Positions 43,563 to 57,400 of a stretch of 64,000 nucleotides of DNA are shown piece by piece. The stretch is from Akanthomyces muscarius. Taxonomy: Eukaryota; Ascomycota; Sordariomycetes; Hypocreales; Cordycipitaceae. Position numbers and translations under genes: made by a program. The notes beneath the pieces were generated by a model. The model was not told where the DNA came from, made no database searches, and saw only the letters and a program-made list of their open reading frames with translations. Position 1 is the first letter of the stretch; the number at the start of each line of letters is the position of its first letter. The stretch spans positions 1,302,001 to 1,366,000 of the forward strand of contig NW_026611618.1 in the NCBI RefSeq assembly GCF_028009165.1, read 5' to 3'.

Positions 43563-43791
43563 AAAACATTGCGTCACACTGCGATTCAGAGTTTGTAGAT
43601 CGCGTTACACAGACTGGGGCCCTGGGGCTCGATCGCAACGGTGGCACAAGGTGGGCGAACAAACCAAGACAAGATTGTGAATCAAACGCTTATGCTATCT
43701 AAAATACCATCGTACAACGTGCCATGGTCTCCAACGATGCGCTACTGCTATGCCAAAATCCATACTGCGAGAAAGGTATAAAGCATGTCGG

Positions 43792-45698
43792 TTACACAAC
43801 TTCGTGTCCCGAGTGGCCGGCTGATGCCTTTTCATTCGTGCCACCCGGTTGAGCTGTTGTCCCGATGGGCATACTTGCGTCTATCTGCCGTGCCTCGTCG
43901 TCCAGTCTTCTCTGCCGCTCTAATTCGATGCGGTACACATCTTGCGGGCTGTGCGTGGGTATTTTCCCAAACTCACGAAGCGGCATGCCGCTCGCAAATA
44001 ACTGGTCGACCTCCTCCAACGTGCGTCCTTTGAGCTCAGGGATGCAAAAGTACGTAGCAATGACCATGATGAGACTCGTGGATCCGTAAATGTAGCCGAC
44101 CTTGGCCCCGAGATTGGCGTACTTGTCGGAGATGAGGTATGGAATCGTAAACGAAGTCGTAAAGGTCGTGAGTACGGAAATGACGCACGCGAAAAGGTTC
44201 GTCTTTTCTCGGACGCGCTGTGCGGCAATCTCAGATACCACAATAAAGGAGACGGGGGCCCATGACAGGTTGTAAAAGAAGTAGAAGAGCATGAGGCAGG
44301 CTACCATGAGGTTTGTCATGGCTCCGCTTCTGCTATCTTCGTGTATGCTACCGATGCCTCCAAAGATGAAGAAGAAGACAGCCATGAAAGTGCCGCCGAT
44401 GAGCAGAACGGGTCTGCGCCCAGTCGAGTCGACGAAAAGCCATGTAATCATGACAGCGAGCAAGCTAATTACGCTGTTGATGACGTTGAAAAGAAAAGCC
44501 GACGTTCCAAAGCCTTGAGACTGGTAGAAGACGACGGCATATTGTGAGGCAAAGGCTTGGCCAGTGATTTGCTGACCAAACATGGCGAGGGTGGCGACGG
44601 CGGTGCGCAGACGGTTTTCTTGATTGAAAACTTCGGACCAGGTTCCCTGGGTTTCTCTGTGATGAGAAAGAGCTATGCCGTTCAACTCGACGGCGACTTC
44701 CTCGAGAGTGGCCTTCTTTCGGAACTTGGCGAGACTGTGAATGGCTTCTTCGCGGCGACCTCGGCTCAGCAGCCAGCGAGGGGATTCGGGTAAAAAGTAA
44801 AGCATGGCCAAAAGCAGGCACGGTGCGATAAACTGCAGACCGATGGGTATGCGCCAGGCGGCCGCGCTCTCTATCGTCTCGGTACCGTATGTGACGAGAG
44901 TGGAAATGACTTGGCCAAAGAGCACCATGGCCTGTATTGTAGAGCCGAACATGCCGCGAAGAACGCGAGGCGAGGCTTCAGCTTGGAAGATGGGGACGAC
45001 GACAATAGTCATGCCTGTCATGGCAAAGGTAAAGACACGGCCGACTGTAAACTGAGCGGCCGAGGCGGCCGAAGTCTGAAGTGTAACGCCACTGCCCAGT
45101 TAGAAGACGCGGCACAAGACACGGGCACGAGACTTACATGAAGGACAAGATGCAGAGACCGAAGATGGCGAATTTCCGACCCCATTTCTCAGCAACGGGA
45201 CCGCAAATGGCACAACCGACAGCCTTGCCCAGGAAGGGAGTGGCAGTCATGATGGAGAGGAGCCATGCGGGGATGGCAAAGATGTTTTTCCTCTCGTTGT
45301 ATTCGCCAAAGCGTCGAGAGAAGCTGTGCATGCCTTGGACACCACTAAAGGTGCCGACATCAAAGCCATAGTTGAAAGCACATAGTGCCATATATCTGTC
45401 GAGGTCAGGTGGGAGTCGGGCAGTTTGAACGAGGGAAAACGAACATCATAAAAAAGACTAGCATGCCATTGAAATGCTTCAGTCGGTCTCTGGTTTTCAT
45501 TGGCGGTGGGAGATGCATGTTGGTAGACCCATGGCTGTCGCTTTCATCCTCGTCGGCCAGCTTAGAGACGGGACAGGGACGAACGTCGTCACCTGGGGTA
45601 TACTCGGAGTCGGAGAGGGGTGATGTGGGCGGAAGTGTGTGGGCGAGGGTGGGCGAAGCTGCGGGTGTCGTCAAAGTTGAGTGGACAGGAGAGATCAT
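43792..45698 (-). CDS. MFS sugar transporter (maltose/alpha-glucoside permease-like)
   Basis: Three exons: 45698-45445, 45395-45138 and 45091-43792; 603 residues from the chosen ATG. An upstream start near 45830 would add 44 residues. A hydrophilic N-tail of about 75 residues precedes twelve predicted helices. Sugar-porter marks are visible: FNYGFDVGTFSGVQG in helix 1, EKWGRKFAI in the first loop, PESPRWLLSRGRREEA after helix 6, FVDSTGRRPVLLIGG before helix 8, and PELKGRTLEEVDQLF at the end of helix 12. These sit in the plasma membrane and take up hexoses or oligosaccharides by proton symport; the long N-tail and general look resemble alpha-glucoside permeases, but the sugar is not determined. 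The first donor is GTTCGT, an uncommon form supported by frame continuity. Confidence 0.9.
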
Positions 45699-48600
45699 GG
45701 CGCAGGAGGCGCTCGCGTCCAAAGCGCCTCGAGGAAGAATAATGTGCGGCGAAGCTAGAGTCGCAGGTATTCTAGCGATGCGTGGATTGTTGGTGTGGTA
45801 GTGTCTGATGCATGACAGCCGGAGGATCAATGAATCTCAAGAAATCTAAGCATTGGGGTATGATGCGTGACAGGCGGGCGGATGCGTTGGGGCGAATAAG
45901 GCGTATTTGAAGAGTTGTCGGACGAGAATGCTTGCGATAAGACCAGGGCCGGTTGTAATATGAAGCGACAGGGAGACAGGCGGCGGGCGTTTGCAGCTGG
46001 CGCCGAGGGAAGGCCAAGTCTCGCGATAATGATGACGGGCGCAACAATGACCCAAAAAAGAAGCGAAGCGAGATGATGCTGGGTCGCACGGGGGGAGTGC
46101 GATTGAAGAGAAGAAGAAGAAGAGAGGCAGACGAGATGAAATCAGTAGCGCGGATGGCGCATCGTCGAGACCCCAGGGTCGTTTCGCGGCGGGAGAGGGC
46201 CCTGAGTCGTGGCGAACGGTGGAAGTGCCGGGGGCGCGGGCCAATGAGGCCAAGAAGCCAAGGCGGCTTTGTTTTCCCAGTCTGCTCTGCTTATAACTAG
46301 CTTGTTTATTAAACGTTGGAGTGAAATCGAGGCCCCCCCTCCCTTTTGGGTCCGGCGTTGCTTGGCGGAGTTGCGACAATGTACTGGTACGGCGGCGGCG
46401 GCGGCGTCGTCGTTGTCGGCGGCGCAAGGAGGAGCAAACTGTGGCGGCGGTTCGTGTGGTTGGTGGAGAGAGCGGATAGGCAGGGAAGAAAGCCGAGATG
46501 GGGGAGGATGAGGATGATAATGATGATGATGTGGAAGAATACGTAAGGCTGTGTGACTGTGCGACTGTATCAAAGTACTAATGGAATGAATGGTGCGCGC
46601 GGCCAAGACTGAAAAGAATGAGAGAAGAAAAGAATAAGAATCACCGTCTTGAGCAGCCCAGACAGAGGAGAGGGAGGGATTTGGAGGAGGGACTTGGAGG
46701 AGGGTTTTGGCTAAGCTGGACCCGGTCTTGTGCAACGGGAAGGTGCGACCCTGTGGAACGAGGACCTGCCTAGACAAGAGGCAGAGACACGAGCTGGACG
46801 ACGACTGGTACCCAGGTAGATGGCAGAATGTGGCTCTGCTCTTGATGCGGAATTAAAGATTACTTCAAAAGGGCTAACAAATGTCAAAAAAAGAAGAAGA
46901 AGAAAAAATCTGTATTTGTCCAGAGCTAGTCTCGGCCAGATTGCGTGAGATTGGATGCATCCTCCGATGGATAGATAATCCTGCAGTCTAGAGCCCGCCG
47001 CCGCCGCCGCTGGGGGGCAGATGCAGCTTTTTTTTCCCAGAGCACCTGGGCAGGTGGCTTGGCGCCCTTGGGGGGGAGGGGCACAGGGGGGCGAGGCTCT
47101 GTGGACTGGTGGGTGGGCGGGCAGCGGGTTAGCGGGCTGCCGTGGGCTGGAACAGTGGGCGGCCGCTGAAAAGATTTAAAAAAAAAAAAAAATAATAATT
47201 CGCGGCTGATGTTGTGGCGCTGCTAGGCTTTATCCAGGTAGCGCTGTACCTTAATGCTGGGGTGGAGGCTCTGTTACATTGATTACCTGCCCAGTTAACC
47301 ATCTGCAGGGTCAAGCATCAGTTGCTTCCCCCCCCGGTACTATCTACTGGTCACAGAGTACCGGTAGAAGGGTGCTTCGTTCCTCTCGTGTCTCGCATGT
47401 CGCTCATCTGTCTTGTGTAAATGTCTCGCGCAGCAGCCATCTACACCACTTGCCACTGCACCAGTCAGTAGTTAGGTTTCTTTCCTCGGCCGCCGACACT
47501 GCCGCCTTTGCCTGGCCGTGGCGCGCCCGTTCCAGTCACTGTACGGCCTGGCCATCCGCGCACGTGTGTCCCAAGTGCCGAGCCAATGGCATGTTGCAGT
47601 TTCTCTTTTTCTTACCCATCCAAGTCCTTGCCTGCGCCTGTCGTTTCTCTCCCTCGTTGACTCTCTTGATTCAATCAATTCCTGGTTGAATGCTGCGGCG
47701 CGTGGTTGCGGCCATGTCTCCGTGCGTTTTGACTTTGACTCTGGCGCCACGCTCCCCCCCCCTAATCCGAACTCTCAGCCAGGGCGGCATTCCTACGCCT
47801 TCTCTCCAGGAAATCGACCGAAGCAAAGCCAAGCGCTCAGCTGCCAGTGAAACTTAAAGACGGCCACCCCCGCTTGAACCATCCCAAGGGAAAGAAACAG
47901 CGGGGCCGCAGACTCGAATGCGACCCTGCCAGTGCTGTCGCACGACAGGTTGACCAGATGAGCTTAAATAATTGGCTAATGTTTGCTGTTGCGTCCGTCG
48001 AGGCTACTGTGACCTGACCTGGCCGTTCGGTCACTGAGCGAGATGTTACCAAAAAAAAAAAAAAAAAAAAAGGCCTCGTTCACGGTGTGCAAACGCCTGT
48101 ACATGGACAGCCAGTGGCTACACGGACACTGTGAACGACCCTCGTGTTGACGGTGGAGCAGACGCTTCTACTGGTACCAATGCTACTACTGATTGAATAA
48201 TTCTTGACAACAAAAAATCACCAACACAAGGACGGTACTTGCAGAATAAAAATGCACATCCCCTTGTGCCCCTCCACCACTGCTGGCAATGTGGATGTTC
48301 TCTGCAAACCGTTAATAAAGTGGCTCCGCCCAACCACAGTCCATCGTCGTCTCCCTCTATCAGTAGTTCGCCAACACAGCGCCTCAAACAGACCCCAAGA
48401 ACCAAGCCAGCCCTGGCACGCAGCGTCTCAGTTAAAGACCTCTTCGCGTTTGCTCATTTTGAAAATAGAATACGAACCCTCGCACGCAGAGACGAACCTG
48501 TCTTCTTTTCGGTATTGACAGAGCCAGCCATCTATCCCTGTCCCCTCTCTCTCCACTCACCTTGTTAGGCGCAGTGGGTACGGATAGTTGGTTACAGGGC

Positions 48601-51301
48601 CTGGAAATCAAATCGTCAGCTCTATCCGCGCCCGCCGACCGATGCTTGCCCCAGTCCCAGCTCTTAAAAATAAAAAATAATTTTTTTTTTTTTGACAAGG
48701 ACAGGCAAGCCACTCGAGCCGCGCGCCCGCAAATCAATATTTCGCGACAGCTCAGCATTACCTAGTAGAACATTGTCAGCAAGGTCACGGGCAGTGCTTT
48801 TTCCAGCATTGACACACTCTTGTGATGTCAGGTCTTGGCTTGTGACAAGACACACCATGCCCACGATGGCAATCACCGCGCCCTCGCCAAGATCTTGGAT
48901 TGCAGCTGGCCCCCAAGCCGCCAAGCCTTTTCTCTGGGTAACGTCCAAGGCCAATAAATATCCCACATATTGGGGGGGGCATGGGCATGCTGCGATGATC
49001 AATGGACTGAAACCCGTGGACACAGCCACCGCGCTTCTTGTTCTCTTGTATCGTTTCCTCGCACCATCAGATACTTGCCGCGCCAAGCTACCGATTCATT
49101 ATTACTTTTTGCTTGGTCCTTTGAAACTTCCAACCATCGCCCACGCAGCGCCACGTTTTCCCAGCGTCCACCCGCGGCCCAGCCTCACAGAAGTGAAAGC
49201 CAGCGCTCTCAGCCCACAACGCAACGGGCCAGAACCCAGTTCAGCCTCACCTCGCCTGTAAGCAGTGTGGCTGCGATGGTGCAATGCCCTTTTATTCGGT
49301 TTTTTTCAGCTGAGACCCCGGTGAGCTGAGGCGAGCGGCTCATCCACCAGCTAATCTGTCGCTAGCCTGGCACGCTGGGACCCGGCCTGGGCGGCCAGCG
49401 AGACTGTTTTGCCTGCGCTGCCGAATTGGCACAGCCACAGGGTTCAAATCGTTGCATCCGACATCCCTCTTCTCTCTCATCCTTTCTCGACGAGGCCTAT
49501 TGACTCCAGTCCGTGATGTTCGACCGCTCACTCCATCATCCATGCAACTACTCTTTTTGCTTCCCCGCTGCACTTTCACGCAAAAACGTAAACAGCAAAC
49601 GCTCCGTGGTTGAACCCTAAATCCTACCGCCGATAATCTCATCACATCCCCTCCCGCCAAGCCGTCGATTAGGTAGTGCAGCACAACCAAAGTTCTCCAT
49701 CTTGTCCCAAAGCCGCTTGGCCGCCTCCCCGTATGCTGTAAGCAACTCGGACCAATTTCCATCATCGGGGGACAACCTTTTAACCTCTTCCGTCCAAGTT
49801 GGCCGAAATGAAGAGATGAAATGAAGAAAAAAAAGTCTCCGTCGCATTAAACTACCCGCCACACGGGATCCAGTAAAATCAGCACTTGTTTCTTTCTTAC
49901 ATCCGGGGGTCTGTCTACCAGATCATCACTCACAGCAAGAAGCGACAAAGAAGGCATAAATAATGACACATTTGTGCAAACAAGGCCACTTTGCTTGTTC
50001 CAGCCCTGCCTGACGGAAATATTTCCGACACTTTCCAGCCTTTTCACGCTGGTAGGCTGCTTGTAAGCAACGGTGTGATGATGCAGGCCTTCCAAACTCT
50101 TCCCCAGCTTGTTGTGCCACCCACCCCTCGAACAGGCATTGCATGCAGACAAAATATTAGATGAGTGATTAAGATGCTGAGTAGATGGGCATAGCCCCCA
50201 ATTACAATCACTTGACAACGTGGCAAATGCAACGCATAGGCCACAAAGTTACCGTGCAGAAAAGCCAATTTCGACTACAGACTCATCACTACTCCTCTCT
50301 GTCTCTCTTTCTCTCCATAGGGGGTCTGGATTGTCGCCGTAACTTCTTTCAACGCTACTTGTCAGAAAACGTGGCCAAGCCGCTGAATCTCGTTTAGTCA
50401 TCGTGCGATTGTCCGAGATGCCCGGTCCGAGGCTCAAGCGTGAAGCAAGAAAACCTGATTCTGCCCCGCGTGGGCTTACATCTTTGGGATCCTTCCGCCC
50501 TACAGCCGTCATTGACGGCAGCTATTTAGCCGTTGAGGAAACACCACCAATCTATTCACATCTGAACGGCACTAGCCGCCCCGACCCATCTCGGCCCTCC
50601 CACGAAGGACCGCTTGTAGGTCGCAAGAGTCCGCAATCAACGGCACAGGTTCCCGCGACCCCTGTGAAAGCTCTCCGCCAATATGCACCCCCAAGCCACG
50701 AGCCTTGTGAGCGCGTATGCGCGTAATATACCTGTGGAGCCCATTGAAAGTTGTAGTACGAAATGACTGCGGCCGCGGCCCAGACTTGTATATTCAGTAG
50801 TATATCCGTAAGCAAACAATATTCCACAGAGCCCCAAACGGCTCGCTTGAACGCCACTTCATGCAAAATCACGCGCGATAACAATAGCTGTGGTGGAAAC
50901 ATCCTCTCCAAATTCGAGCAACGCCTCCAGCTCATCCCTGTCTTCAGCTCATAAATCTGAGGCGCTGTCCATACTCGATAAGCACGCTCCAAATAAAAAC
51001 ATAGATTAAAACAAACCAAGTCACACCTGTCAGCCTCGTAACCCTCTTCTCCATTCCATTCTCGGCTGGGCGACAGCTTGCGAGCGGCATTGCGCTGATC
51101 AATCCCTTCCGCAATGCTTAGCCTCTTGGCGCTGCTGACATGCCTGCCTGGCGCAAAGCCACACTCGGACAACTCGGCGTCAGATGTACCGGATTGGCAG
51201 CCTGCCCAGAGCTGGCTTATTCAACAACGCCACCAGCTTGCTGGGCATGCTGCACTCGAATCCTTCTGCGTCACAGCTTGTCTCGCAGCGCGCTGCTTTG
51301 C
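45699..51301. other. 5.6 kb gene-poor region
   Basis: No supported gene. It has many low-complexity stretches: GGC/GTC trinucleotide runs at 46390-46430, CCG runs near 46998, a 21-nt poly-A run at 48051-48071, a T run near 48680 and G/C-rich blocks near 47060. Open frames here are Arg/Pro-rich and follow these repeats. Long leaders of the flanking genes probably account for some of it. Confidence 0.5.
48051..48071 (+). repeat. poly-A homopolymer run of 21 nt
   Basis: An uninterrupted A tract in the gene-poor stretch between the sugar transporter and the double-cluster regulator. No attached element was recognised. Confidence 0.7.
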
Positions 51302-54300
51302 TTAGCTCGGGAGCAGCATATTGTCAAATGTGAACCACGGAGATAGGTCCGGCATGTTCCAAGTAAGCAGGTTCGACATTTCGTCGGCCGTTTTGATATA
51401 GTCGTCGATAGAGGGCTGCAGCATGGCCCCATTCTGCGCCATGACGCCTGCCGACGGCATAATCTGTAGAGGCGGCCGCTGCGATGTGCCTGGTGTCATG
51501 GGACCCAGGCTGCCATCCATGGGCATCGACATCATCCCATTGAACGGCGTGGCGTTTTGGCTGTTTGCGCTCCTCGGCGGTACGTTTCGGCTCGACTGCG
51601 TCATTGGTGACGGATACGTGTTGGACGAGGATGAGGTTTTCGGGCTGTGTGACGTATGCGAAGCCCGTTGCAGCTCAGACCGGCCTCGTCGGAACGGTGC
51701 CAGTCGGGACAAATGATGCATGTCCGCAGAACCAGTAACTTCTGTCTCGTCGGGCGATTCTCCGCTTGTCGCGAACTTTTCTGCGATTTCTCGGAATCCA
51801 AACAGTGTACAAATTGGAAGCAGTGCGCGAAGAACAGAGTTGCGGGTGGCAGTGTCGCGGCTAAACGTTTGGAGGCATTCGATGTTGGTACCGAGGTTGG
51901 ACTTGGTTTGCTGAACGATAAAGGGGCTATGGTTGATGGTTGCGGCATAGACAAGCTGCACCTTGGAGGATTCGAAAGCCGCGTCGACGCAAAACAAGTC
52001 GTCAAAGACACTTCGCCCCATGCACAGCGCCCTGCGGAAGAGCAGCGATACCTCGATGGCGTGGTGTCGGCAGAGATCCTGACATCTGGTTTTGAAAGCG
52101 TCCGGTGCAACTTTGAAATCGTTTGACAGGGGAAAATTGAATCCGGCCAGGGATGTTCGCGTCAAGTCAAATATAACTGCATGCATAAGCAGATGCAGCA
52201 CAAATACAGCTCCCAAGATGTTGTCTTCTCTGAGAATGTACATGTTCATGTCGGTCATGTAATACTTTTCGGGAAGCCTTGCGATAGTGGTCTCGAGACG
52301 CTGGATAATCTGAGTGAATTTGGAATCGTTATCCCATATCTTCTTCTCTTTTTCGGGGTTTCGAATGAGACTGCTTCTGTTAGCGATGGTTGAGGCACGA
52401 GAGTGCTTGGTCTACTTACTACATGACTTTCGATCGAAGTCGCAGCACCAATATAGACAGTGCTTGGAAATCCAGGTGCGGTATTATATCTGTCATGTCG
52501 CTCTGTTCGATCTCTTCGAGAAAGTATGGGTGAGCCATCGTCTGTGACGTGAAATTCTGCTCGGGACAGGGTAAAGGGATTGAGGGCACGTCGTCTCTCC
52601 AGCAGAGGTTCTTTTCGACGCCGTTTCCAACAAGAACGTCGAGATAGTAGCAGGCCCAGACAAGCCGAATCTCACTCTCCCGTTCCATGATTTCTGTCGG
52701 AGAAGCACTCGCATCCAGAGGTCGGTACGAATCCAAGCCCAGCAGCCGCACCATGCGGTACAAGACGGAGATGAGAACAAAGACCATGGCGTTTTTGTCC
52801 TCACGGAGGCTGTAGTCGCATAGTAGTACCATGGTCTATTCATCAGATGTTAGCTTTAAATACATTAGGGGACCGAGCTCCTTTGTAGTCATACCATGAG
52901 GTTGTGCACATCTGGCGCATGTAGATCCCGCATAGCATCTTGCCTAGCTTTGACAGCCCACTTCTCGCCCGGGATTTGGCTCGCATCAACGACCATCGTC
53001 TCACCGCACTCAGCGACGTGGTCGAAATACAAATGCCTGGCATAATGTTAACACTGATAGATTCATACTACACAAGTTGGGGTTAAACGCACCGGGCTCC
53101 GAGAGCGCACATGACGTAAAGAAGGGGCTCTCCGTAGTCTTGCACGACACTATCTTGATCCAGCGATTTCATGAATGATGGTCTATGAATAAAGGATAGA
53201 TTGCGCAAAGGAGCAGACCGGTTGAAGTATGCTTTAATGAGCGTTTTGCGGAAGTTGCCGTTTTCGGGCAGCCGTTCCGAGTAGACGGCCTCGGGTTCCT
53301 GCGCCAGGACATCAGGGAGAGCTCCTCTAAATTTCGGGGTTTGCGGTGGCTGCATATGCTGCTGGAGATGCTGACGCGGTTGCTGGGGTGGCTGCTGGTA
53401 CTGCGGAATATTCGACAGCGAGGGTGGCACCTGATGGTAGCTCTCATGGGCCACGGGCTGGTGAGTATAATTGTTTACCCCATTTTGCAAAGCGCTGTGG
53501 TTGTAGATCTGGCTTTGTGCATTTGGTGGCTCTTGGTGTTGACGAAGCTGTGGTAGTGGGTACTGGGTCTGCGGATAGTTCATCTGCATAGACTCTTCCG
53601 AGGGAACGCTCTGGCGGTTGAGTGGCTGAAACTGGCGTTGGTCGGGCTCGGGCCGCATGGGGTGTATGTCCATGGGAGTATACGTCTCACGGGGTTCTTG
53701 CTTTGTCGGCGTGGTGCCGTGAGCTTGCCTGCCGGGAGACAGACTGCCGCTGGCGGAGGGCTCACGATCTTGTCTACCGGGGTAGGTGCATTTGAGGTTG
53801 CGCAAAATGCAGCGGCGACAGGCGGGGCGGGTTTTTGTGCAGCGATGCTTGGAGGCGCGGCATTCCTCGCAGGAGCCTACCTTTCGCTTCTCGACGCCGG
53901 CGGCACGAAAGATGTCGTCGGCAGATTTCTGTAATTCTTTGCGGGAGATGAATTCATTTTCGCGGTCGTATCTGGGGCAGGGGACGCCGAGGCGCAAACA
54001 GTTGCGGCAGTCGGGGAGAGATCTATCGCACCGGACCTGGCGCGAGAAATGTTAGTAAAAGACCATTATCTGTTTCTTTCATTCTTCTCAAGTCTGAAAC
54101 AAGTTGACGCAGAGCATCGACCAGGTTCAGCTAGAAGACGAGGCTGCGGGGAGGACAGAGACCGGACGGTCGGGAAGTGACGACATACCTTGCGGGAGCG
54201 ACAAATGAGACAGGCTACAGAGGCAACGACAGGAACCATGTCAGTAAAGTACAAGCGAAAGATGCGAATTCAACAAGAAGAAGAAAAGAGGACGATTAAA

Positions 54301-54418
54301 TGAGAGCGGATCTCGTTGTGAGATTTCTGGGGCACTGACCGATATCAGACTTGGGGCCGTCGTGGGAGGCTGCGGCAGTCGCAGCCTCTTCTGTAGGCTC
54401 AACGGCGGTCGCAGGCAT
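51302..54418 (-). CDS. transcription factor with two Zn2Cys6 clusters
   Basis: Six exons: 54418-54340, 54214-54189, 54036-53093, 53036-52895, 52835-52420 and 52373-51302; 892 residues. Two complete clusters are present. The first uses Cys 28, 31, 38, 45, 48 and 55 and is split across exons 2 and 3; the second uses Cys 91, 94, 101, 108, 111 and 118. Both have C-x2-C-x6-C-x6-C-x2-C-x6-C spacing. A Gln/Pro-rich region (about 120-260) follows, then a fungal_trans-like middle domain with NRSAPLRNLSFIHRPSFM, HLYFDHVAECGE and RLVWACYYLDVLVG. The C-terminus is Ser/Pro/Met-rich. Zn2Cys6 proteins bind CGG-type sites, usually as dimers through one cluster each, so two in one chain is unusual. Exon 2 is only 26 nt. 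Targets are unknown; no biosynthetic genes adjoin it. Confidence 0.88.
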
Positions 54419-57400
54419 GATGGTGGGCGCAGCAGCAAGCTTGGGGTGGGCTTGCGCGCGGAAACTGGGATGAGGTGCAGGCTAGCTGTAGAATGCGACA
54501 GTATGATTAAACATTCATGATAGAGGGCGCAAGCGGGAAAAGAGAGGCATGATCGGGCGGCAGGGACGCCGACAGAGAGAGAGAGAGAAGGAAAAAGCAG
54601 AGGTAAAATGTGTATGAGCGGCGGAGGAGGAGACAAAGGCGGTTCAGTTGCGGCGGGCGAGTCAGCCTCTGGAGCGACGGGCTTGCAGGCGTGAGCAGGC
54701 GAGGGTTGGCGAGTCGCAGAGTGAGCGTGGGCGGGCGGAAGTAAGAAACATCCGAGTGCCGGACGATCCCACCAGGTAAGGTAGGTAGGTCGTTGGGTGG
54801 GATGCGAATTGGGTGGTCAGTTGGCGGCAGGCCGTCGGCAGGTCGAGAGATGAGGACGAGGGATGAATGGATGGATGAATGGGTAGATAATTGGATGGGC
54901 TGGACGGGTTTGCTGGTGGATTATCAAGTGGATGTTTTTTGCGGAAGAATGGCCATATGCGGCTTGTGGTGTGGCGTTTGCGTGTGTGCGGAGGAGCTGA
55001 GCTCGCTCGACGAGAGAAAGAGGCAGGTCGACCAGCTAACGTAGCTGGCTTAACGTAGCTATCGGACCCGTCTCGTTTCGAATTTTGTGCGGCAATTTTC
55101 CCCCGAGCGGCCTGAATGCGGCAGACCGAGTAGTGCTTGTCGGGTTGGAGGCCAACACCGTATCACACGTGTACTCCGGGTACGTGCTCGCAAGATTCAA
55201 CGCGAGGATTCTGAGGGGGAAAAGGCATTGGAGAGCAGACGGGAGTGGATAAGCTCTCTGTTATCAAGAAAAAAACGGGCACAAGCCACGAGAAAGCGCG
55301 ACGGAGCCACTTGTCAACGAATGCCTACCTATGTTTGATGAACCTTGTCAATGCCAATTCGATGGAATACGGGGTGGGTGATGGGGTGGATAGCTTCAAC
55401 GTCGGGGGCAAGCAGAGCTTATTCTCTGGCGGGCGAGGCGGGCGAGGCGGGCGAGGCGGGCACGCACCGGGATAGCGAGAGGCCGCAGACAAAATCTTAC
55501 AGGCTTCGAGGCACCAGTGGCGGGCGCTGGGGGAGTGGCTTGCAGCGAAGGATTGTGGTGCAGACGGCGGTCGGCACTGTACTGGTACCTAATTACCTGG
55601 GTAGAGAGAGCCGCTAGAGGCTACAGGGGGGGACCAGGACGCTGGACGGCTCATTGTAGCTACGTAGTAGGCGTGCGAGTTGCGCTCGTTGGCTCGCAAA
55701 ACAGCCACTAAATGATTAGCGCAGCAGCCCATAAATCTATTCATGCAGCGCTGATTGCCTGACAGACATGAGCCCAACAGGCATTGTTAGAGGCCTACTG
55801 GTATATTGCTCGGATGATTTGTACAAGAACGGCTCGTCTGTGCATGGATCTCAGAACGGATAAGATGGACCCGTGTTGCAGCTGTCAATTACTCTTAAAT
55901 CCAAGCTAATAAGCACTGCTAGCATAGCGCTGCGCAAGCTCCAAGCAGCGAGCCGGGCAGCTGCCAGTACCTACCTATCCTTCTCCGCGGGCGACTGGTG
56001 ACTGGCGACTGGCAGCCCGTGGCGCATTGCTTGATGCACTGCTGACGACAAGGCTTACAGCTGCAGGCCAACAGGCATGGAAGCTTCTCCAGGGAGGGGG
56101 AGGTACCTTTCTCCAGGCGGCCAGCCACCGAGGAACATGTTCGACAGTGCAGTGGACCGGACAGATACCAGCAGCCCCGGCGCTCCCAAAGCAGCCTAGC
56201 GTGTCATCTGGTTCGAGCTTGGCACTCTGCAACTGGCCGCGCTGGGTGGCAAGCAAAGGTGAGAGAGAGGAGGTGGTGGTTGAATTCAGCACGGACGGCC
56301 GCTGCTGACATGTCGAAAAAAAAAAGAAGAAAAAAAGAGGACGGCAGCGCGGGGCATCAGATCAACTGCACTATCGAACGATTATCATCATCTCCGTCTT
56401 GCTCCTCTTCATCAGGCCATATTGCAGAGGGCCAGCAAACAAGCCCTGACTGCCCTTGCCGACCCATCTGCAGCCAACATCTGTCACCAGCAAACACACT
56501 CGTGACAATGGCAACTAATCTGTACAAACTCTCTCTCTCTCTTCCCCGCCCCGCTCTACTGCCCTGCCCCGTCGATTTTGGCGTCTTCATAAACCATAAT
56601 AAAGCCGCCCATATCTCCCCCGGTTACGCACCAGGTAAGGATTTGCCCCCAGCTCAGCACAGAGCTTCTTGATCTGCTAATCTTAATGCGGTGTGCCTGT
56701 CCCTCTGTGCACAAAAGCCCTCGTCTTCATGACGTCGCCAGAACCAAAGACGAAGCTTCACCAACAACTGAGACAAAAGAGAGAATAAAAGGCCATCCGG
56801 TCATGACCGTCCTATCTTCGTCGCATCCAATGCCTCAACCCGTGTGCTACGCTAATCCCGAAACTCTTTTTGCTATCCCAACTTCGTACAAGCGTCCGTG
56901 GAGTGTATGATGCATGACACCCATGTCCTGCTGTCCTCGACGATCCTATGGTGGCAATTGGCAAGAAAAATTAAGATGCCTCGGGCGACGTCGCTGACGA
57001 TTCAAGACGTCTTGCATCTCTTTTAAACTCGTCACTTGAAAGAGTCATTGCTGTCGGTCGGCGCCCCGCGTAGGCCCCATCTGAGCCATCCCTCACCAGT
57101 TCATTCCCGAGTCATTTTCAGGTCATGTCTCACCACCGTTCAGCCCTCCTTTCTTCTCGTGTCTTCTCCCCTCGTGCTTGCTCATGACGTGGGCTGCCGC
57201 TGCATCTGCTGCGTGGCGTCTTTGTCTTCCCCACCGCCTCAAAGGCATCGCTTATTCTTCCATATTCCTCCGCGCGTGCATGGCGAGCCACCTCAACAAG
57301 GCTGGGTCAGTCAGGGATAAGAGGGCACACACTGCGACCGACCGATGCATTCAGGGTCCTTGAGCTGAGGGGTCCCGTGTCGTCGAGTTGCCCCCCTCTC

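Noticed and set aside
45846..46777. Arg- and Pro/His-rich frames upstream of the sugar transporter
   Set aside because: Composition follows GGC/GA repeats; no domains, and two overlapping frames are equally open.
49436..49460. B-box-like GGTTCAAATC
   Set aside because: No A-box at proper distance and no cloverleaf pairing.
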